Positions 1 through 8,839 of a stretch of DNA of 64,000 nucleotides are shown here, one piece after another. The position numbers were made by a program, and so were the translations under genes. The notes under the pieces are model-generated. The model worked only from the letters and a program-made list of their open reading frames with translations, had not been told where the DNA came from and ran no database searches. The stretch's first letter is position 1. Each line of letters opens with the position of its first letter. Origin of the DNA: an uncultured Paracoccaceae bacterium (GTDB lineage Bacteria; Pseudomonadota; Alphaproteobacteria; Rhodobacterales; Rhodobacteraceae); NCBI GenBank assembly GCA_947499715.1, contig CANMPL010000003.1:248001-312000 (forward strand). The letters are read 5' to 3'.

Positions 1-821
1 GCGGCAAGCTCAAGCGCGCCGATCCAGCCCATCATGACGGCAGAGGCTGCAAACAGCCCGCCCTCGGCCAGAGACGTCAGCCCGATCGGCACGCCAAGGC
101 GGAAGACGCGGGCCATGACCTCGGGATCGGGGCGCAGAGCGTTGCGAAAGATCTCATATTCCGGCAGGCGGCGCAGGATATAGGCCACCAGCACGACGAC
201 GGTGGCGACCTGAACCAAGACAGAGGCGATGGCCGCACCGCGCAGGCCCAATTCAGGCGCACCGAAGTTGCCAAAGATCAGCAGGTAATTGACCACGACG
301 TTCAACAGTGCCGCGACAATCGTGGACCACAGGATGATGGCGGTATGTTCCAGCCCGGCCAGAAACGACTTGAATGCCATGACGATCAGCGCAGGCACCA
401 TGCCAAGGACGGCGATGTGCAGATAATCCTGGGACGCCGCGGCCACGACCGGATCCTGACCGATGGCCAGCATGATGCGTTCGGAAAAGATGAACGGGAT
501 CGAGACGGCGACGCCGTAGAAGATCGAAAGCCAGACCGCCATGCGGGTCGCACGACGGGCGGTTTGGGTGTCCCCCGCCTCGGCCGCCGCAGCGACCAGC
601 GGCGTTACCGCAAAGCCGAAACCGGCACCGACGATAAACAACACAAAGAACATGGTGCTGGCGATGGTCACCGCAGCAAGGGCCGTCACATCATACCAGC
701 CCAGCATGATCGTATCGGTCATATGGATCGCGAACTGCGCCAGATTGGAGGCAATCAGCGGCAGGCCCAGTTTCAGGACGGCACGGGTGTGCTGGGGATA
801 TGTCTGGGCCACGGGTTGCAT
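1..821 (-). CDS. MATE family efflux transporter (partial, C-terminus off the left edge)
   Basis: Multidrug and toxic compound extrusion protein of the inner membrane, exporting cationic drugs by H+ or Na+ antiport. Reverse-strand translation from the ATG at 821 gives an uninterrupted frame to the window edge, opening MQPVAQTYPQHTRAVLKLG, then long hydrophobic segments with the MATE-typical early stretch PLIASNLAQFAIHMTDTIML and a later GLEHTA loop. About 273 codons are present of the usual 450 or so. Family assignment is by recognition; the substrate cannot be read. It does not overlap the next gene. Confidence 0.88.
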   Translation of the reverse strand, partial: MQPVAQTYPQHTRAVLKLGLPLIASNLAQFAIHMTDTIMLGWYDVTALAAVTIASTMFFVLFIVGAGFGFAVTPLVAAAAEAGDTQTARRATRMAVWLSIFYGVAVSIPFIFSERIMLAIGQDPVVAAASQDYLHIAVLGMVPALIVMAFKSFLAGLEHTAIILWSTIVAALLNVVVNYLLIFGNFGAPELGLRGAAIASVLVQVATVVVLVAYILRRLPEYEIFRNALRPDPEVMARVFRLGVPIGLTSLAEGGLFAASAVMMGWIGALELA

Positions 822-859
822 GCCCTAGGCCTACGCCCGGGGTCAGGCGTGGTAAAGCA

Positions 860-1771
860 CTAGATTGCGCGCACCAGCAGTTGCAGGGCCAATGTGGTGA
901 CCAGCAGACCGGCCAAGACCTCTGCCCCGGCCATCAGGCGCGCGGTGCTGCGCGAAGAGGCCGCCTGCGCCAGCGCGCTTTCTCGAAAGCCAACAGCCGC
1001 CAGTGCTACAAGCACGGTGACCGATGCGGTGCCAAGCCCCATCACCAGCGCACCGATCACCCCTGCCCAGTCAAGGTTCAGCCGCCACGTCAGGATCAGC
1101 AGGAACAGCGCCCCGGTACAGGGACGCGCGGCGATGGCCCCGATCACCACAAGCGCGTCCCGCAGCGACCTGACAGAGGCCGCCTGATCCACGGTTGGGC
1201 CATGGGCATGGCCACAGGTATCACAATGGCCGCCCCCATGGTCGTGGGCGTGGTCATGGTCATGGTGGTGATGGACCGGTTTGCGCGTGATCTTGCGCAA
1301 GCCACGCAGCAAAAGCCAAAGCCCAACCCCGGCGATCAGCGCATAGCTGAGCGGGGCCATGATATCATCGGCCAGACCGGTCATCTGGTCCCGGCCCCAG
1401 CCAAGCAGCCACACGCCCGCATAGACCAGCACGATCGCCGTCACCGCCTGCGCCAGCGATGACGCCACAGCGAGGCCGGCAAGCCGTGCGGCGGGCACGC
1501 GCGCGCCCAAACCGTAGCCGCCGATCACCAGTTTGCCATGGCCCGGACCGGCGGCATGCACAAACCCATAGGCAAAGCACAGCCCCCAAAGCGAGGCCAA
1601 GGCGCCCGGCTCTCCGCCGCGCAGCGCGCGCAGGGCCCCGGCCATGGCGTTTTGCACATCGCGTTGCGTCGCCGCCGCCCAGCGGCTGACCTGATCGGCC
1701 CCGCCCATGCCCCAAAGCCAGACCGCAAGCGCGACCAGCAAGGTCAAAAGGATCAAAGCGGCGCGGCGCAT
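860..1771 (-). CDS. NicO-family nickel/cobalt transporter (RcnA-like)
   Basis: Inner-membrane protein of the nickel/cobalt transporter family, 303 residues. The diagnostic HAAGPGHGK motif lies at about 72-80 and an ARPCTGA motif at about 215-221. Between membrane blocks a cytoplasmic-type loop at about 167-190 is packed with His, Asp and Cys and probably binds metal. The start overlaps the end of the DUF1007 gene by 19 bases, so the two are one operon. This pair is common in proteobacteria. Direction (uptake or export) and metal are not decided by sequence; the His-rich loop resembles RcnA exporters. Confidence 0.85.
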   Translation of the reverse strand: MRRAALILLTLLVALAVWLWGMGGADQVSRWAAATQRDVQNAMAGALRALRGGEPGALASLWGLCFAYGFVHAAGPGHGKLVIGGYGLGARVPAARLAGLAVASSLAQAVTAIVLVYAGVWLLGWGRDQMTGLADDIMAPLSYALIAGVGLWLLLRGLRKITRKPVHHHHDHDHAHDHGGGHCDTCGHAHGPTVDQAASVRSLRDALVVIGAIAARPCTGALFLLILTWRLNLDWAGVIGALVMGLGTASVTVLVALAAVGFRESALAQAASSRSTARLMAGAEVLAGLLVTTLALQLLVRAI

Positions 1772-2403
1772 GTCACGGTGATGGTTTCGGCAAATTCGAT
1801 GCCGACTTCGGGAAATTCCTCATCCGGGCCAACATCGCTGGCGGGGCGACCATAGAGCAGTTCTTCGACCAGTGAATAGGCGCGATCAAGATTGGGCGGC
1901 GTGATCGCCGCCTCGCAGTCATCGCGGCCCAGAATCTTGACCGGACCGGCAAGCTGGTAGGCGACATAATAGAACGGATCATAGACCCGGATCGTGAGCG
2001 GCGCATCAGGATCGGCCACGGTCACGGCGCGCGCGTGTTCTTCGGTCACCAGCCCGTCGGCGAAGGTCATGCCGTGGTCCTGTTTCGGGGCCAAGGCCAG
2101 TTGCGTGTCCCCTTGCAGCACTTCCAGATCGCCCTGAAAGTCTTCCGGCCATGCCGTGACGCTGTCGGTCAGGATCTTGACCTCTTCGGGGGTCAATTGC
2201 ATGTCACCATCAAGGTCGATGCCCAGATCGGCGGTGATCAGCAAGGAAAAATAGTCGTCATAGACCCAGCCCAGCCGCACGACAGGCGCGCCAGAGGTGA
2301 AATCCACCGTTACCTCTGCCCCCACAAAGATATGCGGGTGCGCCAAAGCGGGCGGCGGGGTCAGCATCAGGGCCAAAGCAGAGAGCGTGGTCAGTGTACG
2401 CAT
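1753..2403 (-). CDS. DUF1007 family exported protein
   Basis: 216-residue protein with a clear signal peptide (about residues 1-21, cut after ALA) followed by [10 protein letters not shown], the usual mature start of DUF1007 proteins. It is presumably periplasmic. DUF1007 proteins are nearly always encoded next to NicO-type transporters, as here, where the downstream transporter start lies inside this gene. A role in delivering or sensing nickel or cobalt is inference from context; no enzymatic motif is visible. Confidence 0.85.
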   Translation of the reverse strand: MRTLTTLSALALMLTPPPALAHPHIFVGAEVTVDFTSGAPVVRLGWVYDDYFSLLITADLGIDLDGDMQLTPEEVKILTDSVTAWPEDFQGDLEVLQGDTQLALAPKQDHGMTFADGLVTEEHARAVTVADPDAPLTIRVYDPFYYVAYQLAGPVKILGRDDCEAAITPPNLDRAYSLVEELLYGRPASDVGPDEEFPEVGIEFAETITVTCAAPL

Positions 2404-2488
2404 GTGTCAGCAGATAATGCGGTGAGCGGGGGCTGACAATGGACAGCGGGTCACTGGAACGGCAACATGGCGGAAAATGGGGGATGCA

Positions 2489-3136
2489 ATGGCGGATTTT
2501 GATGGCCTGATCGGGGATGCGCGGGGGTTTTTGACGCAACTGGCCGCCAACAACAACCGCGATTGGTGGCAAGACAACAAGGCGCGTTATGACGCGCAGC
2601 TTAGAGCGCCGGCATTGGCCTTGCTGGATCGGATGCAGCCCGTCTTGGCAGGGGTAAGCGGGACAGAGGTCGCGCCAAAGCTGTTTCGGCCGCACAGAGA
2701 CGTGCGATTTTCCAAGGACAAGACGCCCTATAACACGCATTTGCATATGATGTGGCGGCTTGAGACGGGCGCGCGGCAGGATCCGGTGTTCTTCTTTGGG
2801 GTCGGGCTTGATTACATCAGCGCAGGGGCCGGGATGATGGGGTTTGACAAGGCGGTGCTGGTGGATTGGCGCAAGTTTGTCGATCTTGATACCGCCCGGA
2901 TCATGGGCACGGTCACAGGGCTAGAGGCGCAAGGCGTGCGGTTCAGGGAACCCGCGCTCAAGCGCGTGCCACCGCCTTATGACAAGGAACACGCAGCAGA
3001 GCGGCTGTTGCGGATGAAGGGCATGGTGGGCAGCGTGGATCTGCCAGCAACGGGGCCGCTTGAGGCGCTGTTGGGTGATGCGTTCAAGCTGTTGTGGCCG
3101 CTGAATGAGATGTTGGTGAGCGTGGCAGAGGCCTAG
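2489..3136 (+). CDS. DUF2461 domain-containing protein (TIGR02453 type)
   Basis: About 215 residues, cytoplasmic, no signal peptide. Family hallmarks are LAANNNRDWWQDNKARYD near the start and FRPHRDVRFSKDKTPYNTH around residue 70. The biochemical function of the family is unknown. An in-frame ATG lies four codons upstream (2477), but the ATG at 2489 opens the typical MADFDGLI sequence. The TAG stop is followed directly by a hairpin shared with the convergent gene. Confidence 0.85.
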   Translation: MADFDGLIGDARGFLTQLAANNNRDWWQDNKARYDAQLRAPALALLDRMQPVLAGVSGTEVAPKLFRPHRDVRFSKDKTPYNTHLHMMWRLETGARQDPVFFFGVGLDYISAGAGMMGFDKAVLVDWRKFVDLDTARIMGTVTGLEAQGVRFREPALKRVPPPYDKEHAAERLLRMKGMVGSVDLPATGPLEALLGDAFKLLWPLNEMLVSVAEA

Positions 3137-3155
3137 GCTGGGCGTTTTGCCCAGC
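3137..3155. terminator. Hairpin between convergent genes
   Basis: Perfect 7-bp stem GCTGGGC / GCCCAGC with a GTTTT loop, starting on the base after the TAG of the DUF2461 gene and ending 4 bases before the TAA of the convergent gene. It probably acts as a bidirectional terminator and resembles the other TAG-edge hairpins in this window. Confidence 0.7.
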
Positions 3156-3159
3156 ACCC

Positions 3160-3627
3160 TTAGGTCAGACGACGCGCCGCGCTGGCCAAAAGGCCCCGGC
3201 TGTAGACCTTGTGAAACGGCAAGAGCGCGGTGAACAACCCGCCCAAAGGTGCGCCGGGTGTCGGTGGCGTCACGGCAGATCCGAAGTAGAATTTGCCCGG
3301 CGTGTGATGCAGCCATGACCGGGTGCGCCCTGCCACATCGCACAGCAGGATCTGATCGGCGGTGCGATCCTCGACCCGCCACGCGGCGTAGGTGTCAGCC
3401 TGCCCAGTCGCGAGGGCTGCGACATCGGCGTCAGTGCTGGCGTGACCCGCAAACCCCAGGATCAGACGCTCTGCCCGAAACAGCGGCGTGGTGTAGAATG
3501 CGCTGATGCAGGCGGCCAGGTCGGCGGCGGTGGTATCGACCTCATAGCAATCGGTGTAGCAATCGTCGCGTTGCGCGTAGCGCTGAAGCAGGGCGTCTGC
3601 GGGCAAGGGTGTTGATTTGACGCTCAT
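3160..3627 (-). CDS. Conserved hypothetical protein, 155 residues
   Basis: Soluble protein without signal peptide or membrane segment. Recognisable stretches include DCYTDCYEVD near residue 21, FYTTPLFRAERLILGF around 45-60, and DQILLCDVAGRTRSWLHH around 95-112. I have the impression of similar proteins in Rhodobacterales, possibly DUF2867-like, but cannot confirm a family. Its start overlaps the end of the oxygenase gene by 4 bases (ATGA-type junction), so it is the last gene of the four-gene minus-strand run beginning at 5805. Confidence 0.65.
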   Translation of the reverse strand: MSVKSTPLPADALLQRYAQRDDCYTDCYEVDTTAADLAACISAFYTTPLFRAERLILGFAGHASTDADVAALATGQADTYAAWRVEDRTADQILLCDVAGRTRSWLHHTPGKFYFGSAVTPPTPGAPLGGLFTALLPFHKVYSRGLLASAARRLT

Positions 3628-4547
3628 GCGCCGGTCGCCTTGAATTTGCCCATCAGATAGGGGCCAGAGCGGATCGGATCAGCGCCGCCGCCCCCATTGA
3701 GCGGCGCGATTTCGGCGTCCCAGTCGGGCTGATGAAAGAAGGCCAACGATTGGCGGGCGGGCTGATCGGGGATAGCCACGACGCGGTGCAGCGTGCTGAC
3801 CCAGCGCCCGCCGGTCCAAAGCGTCATCAGGTCACCGATGTTGATCACAAAAGCATCGGGGGGCGATGGCACATCGACCCATGTGTCGCCCTGTTGCACC
3901 TGCAAACCGCGCCGATTGGCCTGCGGCAAAAGGATTGTCAGGCTGCCGTAATCAGTATGCGCCCCGGCGCGTTGCTGGTCCTTTTCGGCCGCGGGCCCGG
4001 TGGGATGATAATGCAAAGCCCGCAGCGCAGAGATCGGGTTTGCGATGAAGGGTGCAAAGAAATCAGCCTCGCGCCCCAAGGCCACGGCAAAGACCTGCAT
4101 GATCTGGGCCGCGAGTGTTTCCATCGCGGCATAATAGGCCTCCCACGCGGTGCGGAAACCGGGCAGATCGGGCCAGAGCGTAGGCTGATAACAGAATTCC
4201 AACGCATCGGGGTTCGCATGAGGAGGGACGCGTAAAGGCCCACCGTTAAAGGATTCTTTGAGATCAGGCGGCGTGTCATTGCCTTTGGACTTTGCCAGCG
4301 CCTCGCGGTTGGGACCAAGCCAGCCGTAGGGGTAGCCGGGATACGGTGCTGCGACTTTGGATTTGGCGTCCGGGTCTTGCGCAAAGAAGGCGTCAGCGGC
4401 GGCCCAGATATTGGCGATGACGTCAGGTGCAACGCCGTGGCCGGTGAGCACAAGAAAGCCGGTATCGCGGCAGATCGCGTCGACCTCGCGGGCGGAACCG
4501 GGATCTGTGGCAAAGCGCGACAGGTCGTAGCTGGGAAAATCGGTCAA
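3624..4547 (-). CDS. Isopenicillin N synthase-family 2-oxoglutarate/Fe(II) oxygenase
   Basis: Non-haem iron oxygenase of about 307 residues. It has the N-terminal DIOX_N-like region (TGFLVLTGHGV) and the double-stranded beta-helix core with the facial triad HTDYGSLTILL and TLHRVV, plus RQSLAFFHQPDWD, where the Arg-x-Ser binds 2-oxoglutarate. The substrate is unknown. I place the start at TTG 4547, whose last two bases overlap the TGA of the upstream GFA gene (TTGA), so translation is probably coupled. A longer frame from ATG 4580 reads through the upstream gene and is less likely. Confidence 0.85.
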   Translation of the reverse strand: MTDFPSYDLSRFATDPGSAREVDAICRDTGFLVLTGHGVAPDVIANIWAAADAFFAQDPDAKSKVAAPYPGYPYGWLGPNREALAKSKGNDTPPDLKESFNGGPLRVPPHANPDALEFCYQPTLWPDLPGFRTAWEAYYAAMETLAAQIMQVFAVALGREADFFAPFIANPISALRALHYHPTGPAAEKDQQRAGAHTDYGSLTILLPQANRRGLQVQQGDTWVDVPSPPDAFVINIGDLMTLWTGGRWVSTLHRVVAIPDQPARQSLAFFHQPDWDAEIAPLNGGGGADPIRSGPYLMGKFKATGA

Positions 4548-4924
4548 TCCATCACCTCTAACCCCGGAAGCGACAGCCAATCGGGGCGGCGGGCATCATA
4601 GACCGACAGCGCAGGTGCGGGCAGATCTGCGGGGGCCAGTGCCCCACCGGGGATCATCACGCCGGGGATCTGATCATTGAGATACCAGACGGTCACGCCA
4701 CAATCAGGGCAGAAATGATAGGTGATCCGGGACCCTTCGTCGCCGGTGCGGGTGAAGGATTTGGACGTGCCATGCGTCGTGACCGCGTCTGTTGCAAACC
4801 GGGTGTTAAGCGAAAACGCAGAGCCTGTGCGGGTGCGGCAGGCATGGCAGTGGCAGACAACGCAGCGCAGGGGCTCGGCGGACGTATCAGCGGTCAGTTG
4901 CCCGCAGGCGCAGGCGGCCTTCAT
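4544..4924 (-). CDS. GFA (CENP-V/Gfa) family protein
   Basis: 126-residue zinc-binding protein of the glutathione-dependent formaldehyde-activating superfamily. Zinc-ligand cysteines are visible in CACGQL near the start, CVVCHCHACRTRTGSAF around 21-37 and FCPDCGVTVWY around 70-80. True formaldehyde activation is doubtful for most members, so the function is open. It overlaps the epimerase gene by 4 bases upstream and the oxygenase downstream, in the middle of the coupled run. Confidence 0.85.
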   Translation of the reverse strand: MKAACACGQLTADTSAEPLRCVVCHCHACRTRTGSAFSLNTRFATDAVTTHGTSKSFTRTGDEGSRITYHFCPDCGVTVWYLNDQIPGVMIPGGALAPADLPAPALSVYDARRPDWLSLPGLEVMD

Positions 4925-5805
4925 GTCAGCACCTCGCGCCAGGAATGTTTGGGATCAAAGCCCAGCAGTGTGCGGGCCTTGGTGATGTCGTAAAACGTCT
5001 CATCCGGGGCCATGTCGCGCTTTTGCGGCACGCCCTGGTAATGCGCGGCGATGATCTGATCGGTGGTGACATTCACCGACATATCGGGATTGGCGACGTT
5101 AAAGACCTGATAGCCAAGGCCATCCACGGCGAGACAGCGGTCCACCATATGGCCCAGATCACGGGCGTCGATATAGCCAAAGATATTGCGCCGACGGCTG
5201 GCGGGATCATCCATGAATGCGGGAAAGTTTTCAGCGTATTCATGGGGTTCAATGACGTTATTAATCCGAAGGCCATAGATATCAGATCCGGTGCGCGCCT
5301 GAAACGAACGGCCTGTCACCTCGTTACAGACCTTGGACATCGCGTAGCTGTCATGCGGCACGGTGGGGTGGTCTTCGTCGACGGGGATATAGGCGGGCTG
5401 CACGTCGCCATCGGCAAAACAGACGCCATAGGTGGTTTCAGAGCTGGCAAAGATGATTTTGGGGATGCCCAATTTCACGGCAGCTTCGATCACATTATAT
5501 GTCGTCAGGGTGTTCTGCCGAAAGCATTCGCCATCGGTGCCGATCATCACACGCGGGACGGCGGCAAAATGCACAACGGCATCATAGCGCGGCACGCCGG
5601 TGCCTTCGTCAAGTTCGTGGAAATCGGTGAATTGTGACATCGCCCCAATGACTTGGCCCGCGTCACACAGATCAATCAGCAGTTCCGAGCAGGGCAGACC
5701 AGAGGGCAGCTGGTCGACATTCAGCACACGGTGCCCCTGCCCCAAAAGATAGGTGATCGCGTGGCGGCCCGCTTTGCCACTGCCGCCGGTAAAGAAAATG
5801 CGCAT
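4921..5805 (-). CDS. NAD-dependent epimerase/dehydratase family protein
   Basis: Extended short-chain dehydrogenase of 294 residues. The N-terminal Rossmann motif is FTGGSGKAGRHA (residues about 5-16) and the catalytic Ser/Tyr/Lys lie in ASSETTYG and SYAMSKVCNE. It acts on a nucleotide sugar or sugar acid, but the substrate is not decided by sequence. It is the first gene of a run with GFA, a 2OG oxygenase and an unknown protein, all with overlapping ends, divergent from the exported hydrolase. Confidence 0.85.
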   Translation of the reverse strand: MRIFFTGGSGKAGRHAITYLLGQGHRVLNVDQLPSGLPCSELLIDLCDAGQVIGAMSQFTDFHELDEGTGVPRYDAVVHFAAVPRVMIGTDGECFRQNTLTTYNVIEAAVKLGIPKIIFASSETTYGVCFADGDVQPAYIPVDEDHPTVPHDSYAMSKVCNEVTGRSFQARTGSDIYGLRINNVIEPHEYAENFPAFMDDPASRRRNIFGYIDARDLGHMVDRCLAVDGLGYQVFNVANPDMSVNVTTDQIIAAHYQGVPQKRDMAPDETFYDITKARTLLGFDPKHSWREVLT

Positions 5806-5904
5806 TTGTCCTCCGCCCTTGATGTGGGTTAGCCTAACGTCGTCGGGCGCGTGTTCAAGCGTCTGGTTGCTGGGACCGTTTTTCCCTTAAAAAAGGAAAT
5901 ACAG

Positions 5905-7188
5905 ATGAAAACCATGACAACGCTGGCCCTGTCAGCGGCATTGACGACGGGTGCCATGGCGGAAAATCGCATTGATACGATCCGGCCGGATGCACCAGCG
6001 TTATCAGAATATGGCGCTTTGCCGGTGGGCGTGACCACGCGGGTCTTTACCATGATGGATCAGGTCGATGTGGCGAACACACCGCCCGAGGGCGAGGTTG
6101 CCCGTGCGGACCGCCCCCTGACGGTCGAGATCTGGTATCCCGCGCTGCCCAATACCGTGCCCGGCGGCCAATACGAGGCTGTGATCCGCGACGGGGTCAC
6201 CAAGGTCATGCTGAACGGACATGCCACACGCGGCGCTGTGCCCGCAAATGACGGGCAATACCCGCTGGTGATCTTGTCCCACGGCTATCCGGGCAATCGT
6301 TGGCTGATGGGGTGGCTGGGCGAAAATCTGGCCTCCAAGGGTTATGTCGTGGCCAGCATCGACCACACCGACAGCACCTATGCTGATCAGGCGGCCTTTG
6401 GGTCCACCTTGGTGAACAGGCCCTGGGATCAACGCTTTGTTATTGATCAGATGACGGGGCTGGATGACGGGATTGGCGGGTTGGTTGATGGCGAAAACGT
6501 CGCGATCGTGGGCTATTCGATGGGGGGGTACGGTGCGTTGATCTATGCGGGCGCAGGCGTCACCCAATTGGCCACGACCTATGAATGGGGCGCGCCGCAA
6601 GCGCTGCTGGAACGCAATATGGTCGGCACCGCAGAGCATATGGCGCTGAAGGATGACCGGGTCAAAGCCGTTGTGACCTTTGGGCCCTGGGGCAATAACG
6701 CGGGGTTTTGGGATGCGGCGGGCCTTGCGGGGATCCACACGCCGTTGATGCTGATCGCGGGGTCGGTTGATGATGTGTCCCAATACGACGCTATTCGCGG
6801 GATCTTTGACGGGGCGACGGGCGTGGATCGGCATTTGCTGACCTTTGACGCCGCCAATCACAACGCAGGCGCACCGATGCCCGCCCCTGCCGAAAGCTAT
6901 GCGGTGTCAGAGGCGTTGGGATGGGCCCCGTTCGAGCATTACGCCGATGCGGTTTGGGACAGCACACGGATGAACAACATCGCCGGTCACTTTGTCACCG
7001 CCTATCTGGATCTGCATTTGAAGGGGGACACCGAAAAGGCCGCATACCTTGTTCTGCAACCCAATGCCGCCGACGGCGTTTGGTCAGAGAATGAGGACGG
7101 CACTTTGGGCGAAGATCACACCTACTGGACCGGGTTCCCCAATCGGACAGCCGCCGGGCTGCGTTTTGAAACCAAATTGTCGGAATAG
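5905..7188 (+). CDS. Exported alpha/beta hydrolase
   Basis: 427-residue serine hydrolase with a signal peptide (MKTMTTLALSAALTTGAMA, residues 1-19). The nucleophile elbow GYSMGG puts the catalytic Ser at about 205, and LSHGYPGN around 128 is oxyanion-type. A His in FDAANHNAG near 315 is a possible third triad member. It resembles the dienelactone hydrolase/PAF-acetylhydrolase group; substrate unknown. The start follows a good ribosome site (AAGGAA, 7 bases before ATG), so the upstream in-frame ATG at 5851 is rejected. Confidence 0.82.
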   Translation: MKTMTTLALSAALTTGAMAENRIDTIRPDAPALSEYGALPVGVTTRVFTMMDQVDVANTPPEGEVARADRPLTVEIWYPALPNTVPGGQYEAVIRDGVTKVMLNGHATRGAVPANDGQYPLVILSHGYPGNRWLMGWLGENLASKGYVVASIDHTDSTYADQAAFGSTLVNRPWDQRFVIDQMTGLDDGIGGLVDGENVAIVGYSMGGYGALIYAGAGVTQLATTYEWGAPQALLERNMVGTAEHMALKDDRVKAVVTFGPWGNNAGFWDAAGLAGIHTPLMLIAGSVDDVSQYDAIRGIFDGATGVDRHLLTFDAANHNAGAPMPAPAESYAVSEALGWAPFEHYADAVWDSTRMNNIAGHFVTAYLDLHLKGDTEKAAYLVLQPNAADGVWSENEDGTLGEDHTYWTGFPNRTAAGLRFETKLSE

Positions 7189-7189
7189 G

Positions 7190-7236
7190 TTGGTGGCGTG
7201 ATGCGGCGCCTCACACACGGGCCGCATCATCACCAA
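7190..7236 (+). terminator. Hairpin after the hydrolase gene
   Basis: Two stacked stem segments start two bases after the TAG: TTGGTG pairs with CACCAA and TGATGCGGC with GCCGCATCA, separated by a small internal loop. There is no T-run, so termination is likely but not textbook. Confidence 0.6.
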
Positions 7237-7477
7237 ACATGGATACCAGCAAGTACACCAAACTACTTGTTACGGGTGCGACCGCACTGCAGTGCGGTCG
7301 CGGTCGTCAACGACCAAAACAAAAACACTCGTCACCCTCACTACAGTTAAACTTTTAGCGGGTTGGAGCCCCCGGCGCACCTTGTCTGTTTAGACAGGTT
7401 TGACCGTTTATTTTGCAGCAATTTGAGACATATACACCAATTGGTGACCCCTTTGTTTCGCTGTGAAAGACAATCGC
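7237..7477. other. Gene-free stretch rich in palindromes
   Basis: No open frame with coding character on either strand. It holds a perfect 24-base palindrome at 7278-7301 (arms GCGACCGCACTG / CAGTGCGGTCGC). A second inverted repeat follows at once at 7302-7315 (GGTCGT-CA-ACGACC). Further repeats are TGTCT/AGACA at 7383-7396 and CACCAATTGGTG at 7435-7446. Both flanking genes converge on it, so it is not an ordinary promoter; it could hold a small RNA or protein-binding sites. Confidence 0.6.
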
Positions 7478-7505
7478 ACAATCACGCCCGAATCGTGGTG
7501 ATTGT
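7478..7505 (-). terminator. Hairpin overlapping the stop of the XRE regulator
   Basis: Perfect 8-bp stem ACAATCAC / GTGATTGT with a 12-base loop. Its right arm touches the TGA of the minus-strand regulator gene. Confidence 0.5.
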
Positions 7506-8257
7506 CAGGGCAAGGTGATTCTCTGTAAGGTTGTATCCGTTTCGGTGTCGGCTGGGAAAAACAGCTCTATCTTAAGGTCATCGAGGGTCTGGTCTTCGGG
7601 CGTGCCGAATTGCGCAATTGTCGAAAAGAGCGACAGGCGCAGATCGCCCGCGCGGTAGGTTGTCGGGATTACCGGACCGGTGGGCAGTGCCTTGGGCGCC
7701 GGAACGGTGGACAATTTCGCCGCAGCCGCGTCAAGGGCCGCCACGCCGCCTTGTGCTGCACTTTCGGTGCGCAGGCGTTGCACGGAATGATGCGCGACCT
7801 CTGGCCAGTTTTCGATGAACTGCGGCAGGAGGTCGCCCTGCATCAGATCCAGAAGGCTGTCGCCCTCACCGATGTGAATCAACCCAAACAGCATCTGTGC
7901 GGGCGCATTCAGCTTGACGACCCGCCACAGCCGGTCGGCAGCGATGGCCGGATACGGCGCGTGCCTTTCCAACATCCGATCAACCGCGGCGCGGATCGGC
8001 GCCATGTCAGGTGCGGTCCAGTCGCGGCTGGCGTATCGGGGCGCAAAGCCTGCGTGGGTCAACAATTGGTTGCGCGCGTGCAGCGGCAGGCGAAGCGTAT
8101 CGCTGAGCCGCGCAATCATCTCGCGGCTGGGTCTGGCCCGCCCGGTTTCCAGAAAAGAGATGTGGCGGGCCGAAACCTCTGCCTCGACCGCGAGGTCAAG
8201 CTGGCTGAGGCGGCGGGTGCCACGCCAGTGTTTGAGGGTCTGGGGAAAGCCGGTCAT
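7505..8257 (-). CDS. XRE-family regulator with MmyB-like ligand-binding domain
   Basis: About 250 residues. The N-terminal helix-turn-helix is visible in RRLSQLDLAVEAEVSARHIS with the usual FLETGRARPS continuation (about residues 13-45). The C-terminal two thirds match the MmyB-like domain (HAPYPAIAADRLWRVVKLN, then APAQMLFGLIH). Such proteins often repress a neighbouring gene. Here the divergent neighbour, about 100 bases away, is a small membrane protein, the likely target. Start chosen at ATG 8257 because the HTH begins soon after; an ATG at 8302 is in frame. Confidence 0.82.
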   Translation of the reverse strand: MTGFPQTLKHWRGTRRLSQLDLAVEAEVSARHISFLETGRARPSREMIARLSDTLRLPLHARNQLLTHAGFAPRYASRDWTAPDMAPIRAAVDRMLERHAPYPAIAADRLWRVVKLNAPAQMLFGLIHIGEGDSLLDLMQGDLLPQFIENWPEVAHHSVQRLRTESAAQGGVAALDAAAAKLSTVPAPKALPTGPVIPTTYRAGDLRLSLFSTIAQFGTPEDQTLDDLKIELFFPADTETDTTLQRITLP

Positions 8258-8357
8258 GCCGGGATCATAGGCCCAGCGCCCGCCCGCGTCACTTACCTGC
8301 AAGGTAATTGTTTTGCCGATCGCACCCCGCCTATGTCAGCCGCAAAGGAGATATATC

Positions 8358-8768
8358 ATGACCCATAAATCGTATCTGCGCGTCACCGCCATCGTGGTTG
8401 GATCATTTGGCCCGGTGTTCTTTTTCGGCACGATGCCGGGCACCTCATGGCCTGCGGCCTTCACCATGGATCTGCTAGGCTGGCCGCTTGACGGGGTGCA
8501 GAACTTTGACGCCGTCACCACCCGGTTTCTATCGGCGCTGTCGGGCGGTTTTTTGTTGGGATGGGGTGTGTTGATCTGGATGCTGTCCGGCGCGATCTAT
8601 GACGCCGCACCGGAGGCCGTGCGCCGCGCGGTGGTGACCAGTCTGCTGGCGTGGTTCGTGTTGGACAGTGCGGGGTCGGTGGCGTCGGGGCATCCGTCAA
8701 ACCTGTTCTTTAATATGCTGGTGTTGCTGGCGGGCGTGGGCCCAATGTGGCGGCCTGCGAAAGGATAG
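8358..8768 (+). CDS. Small integral membrane protein, unknown function
   Basis: 136 residues with about four hydrophobic segments (around 9-29, 50-75, 90-110 and 115-130). A strong ribosome site AAAGGAG lies 7 bases before ATG 8358; the longer frame from 8313 lacks one. It is divergent from the XRE/MmyB-like regulator, with about 100 bases shared as promoter, and so is probably controlled by it. No family recognised. Confidence 0.7.
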   Translation: MTHKSYLRVTAIVVGSFGPVFFFGTMPGTSWPAAFTMDLLGWPLDGVQNFDAVTTRFLSALSGGFLLGWGVLIWMLSGAIYDAAPEAVRRAVVTSLLAWFVLDSAGSVASGHPSNLFFNMLVLLAGVGPMWRPAKG

Positions 8769-8839
8769 CGATTGCCCCTGCCCGCTTGCTCTGCGATGAT
8801 GGCGCACGCCAATAAATCAGAGCAAAAAAGAGCAGTGCC

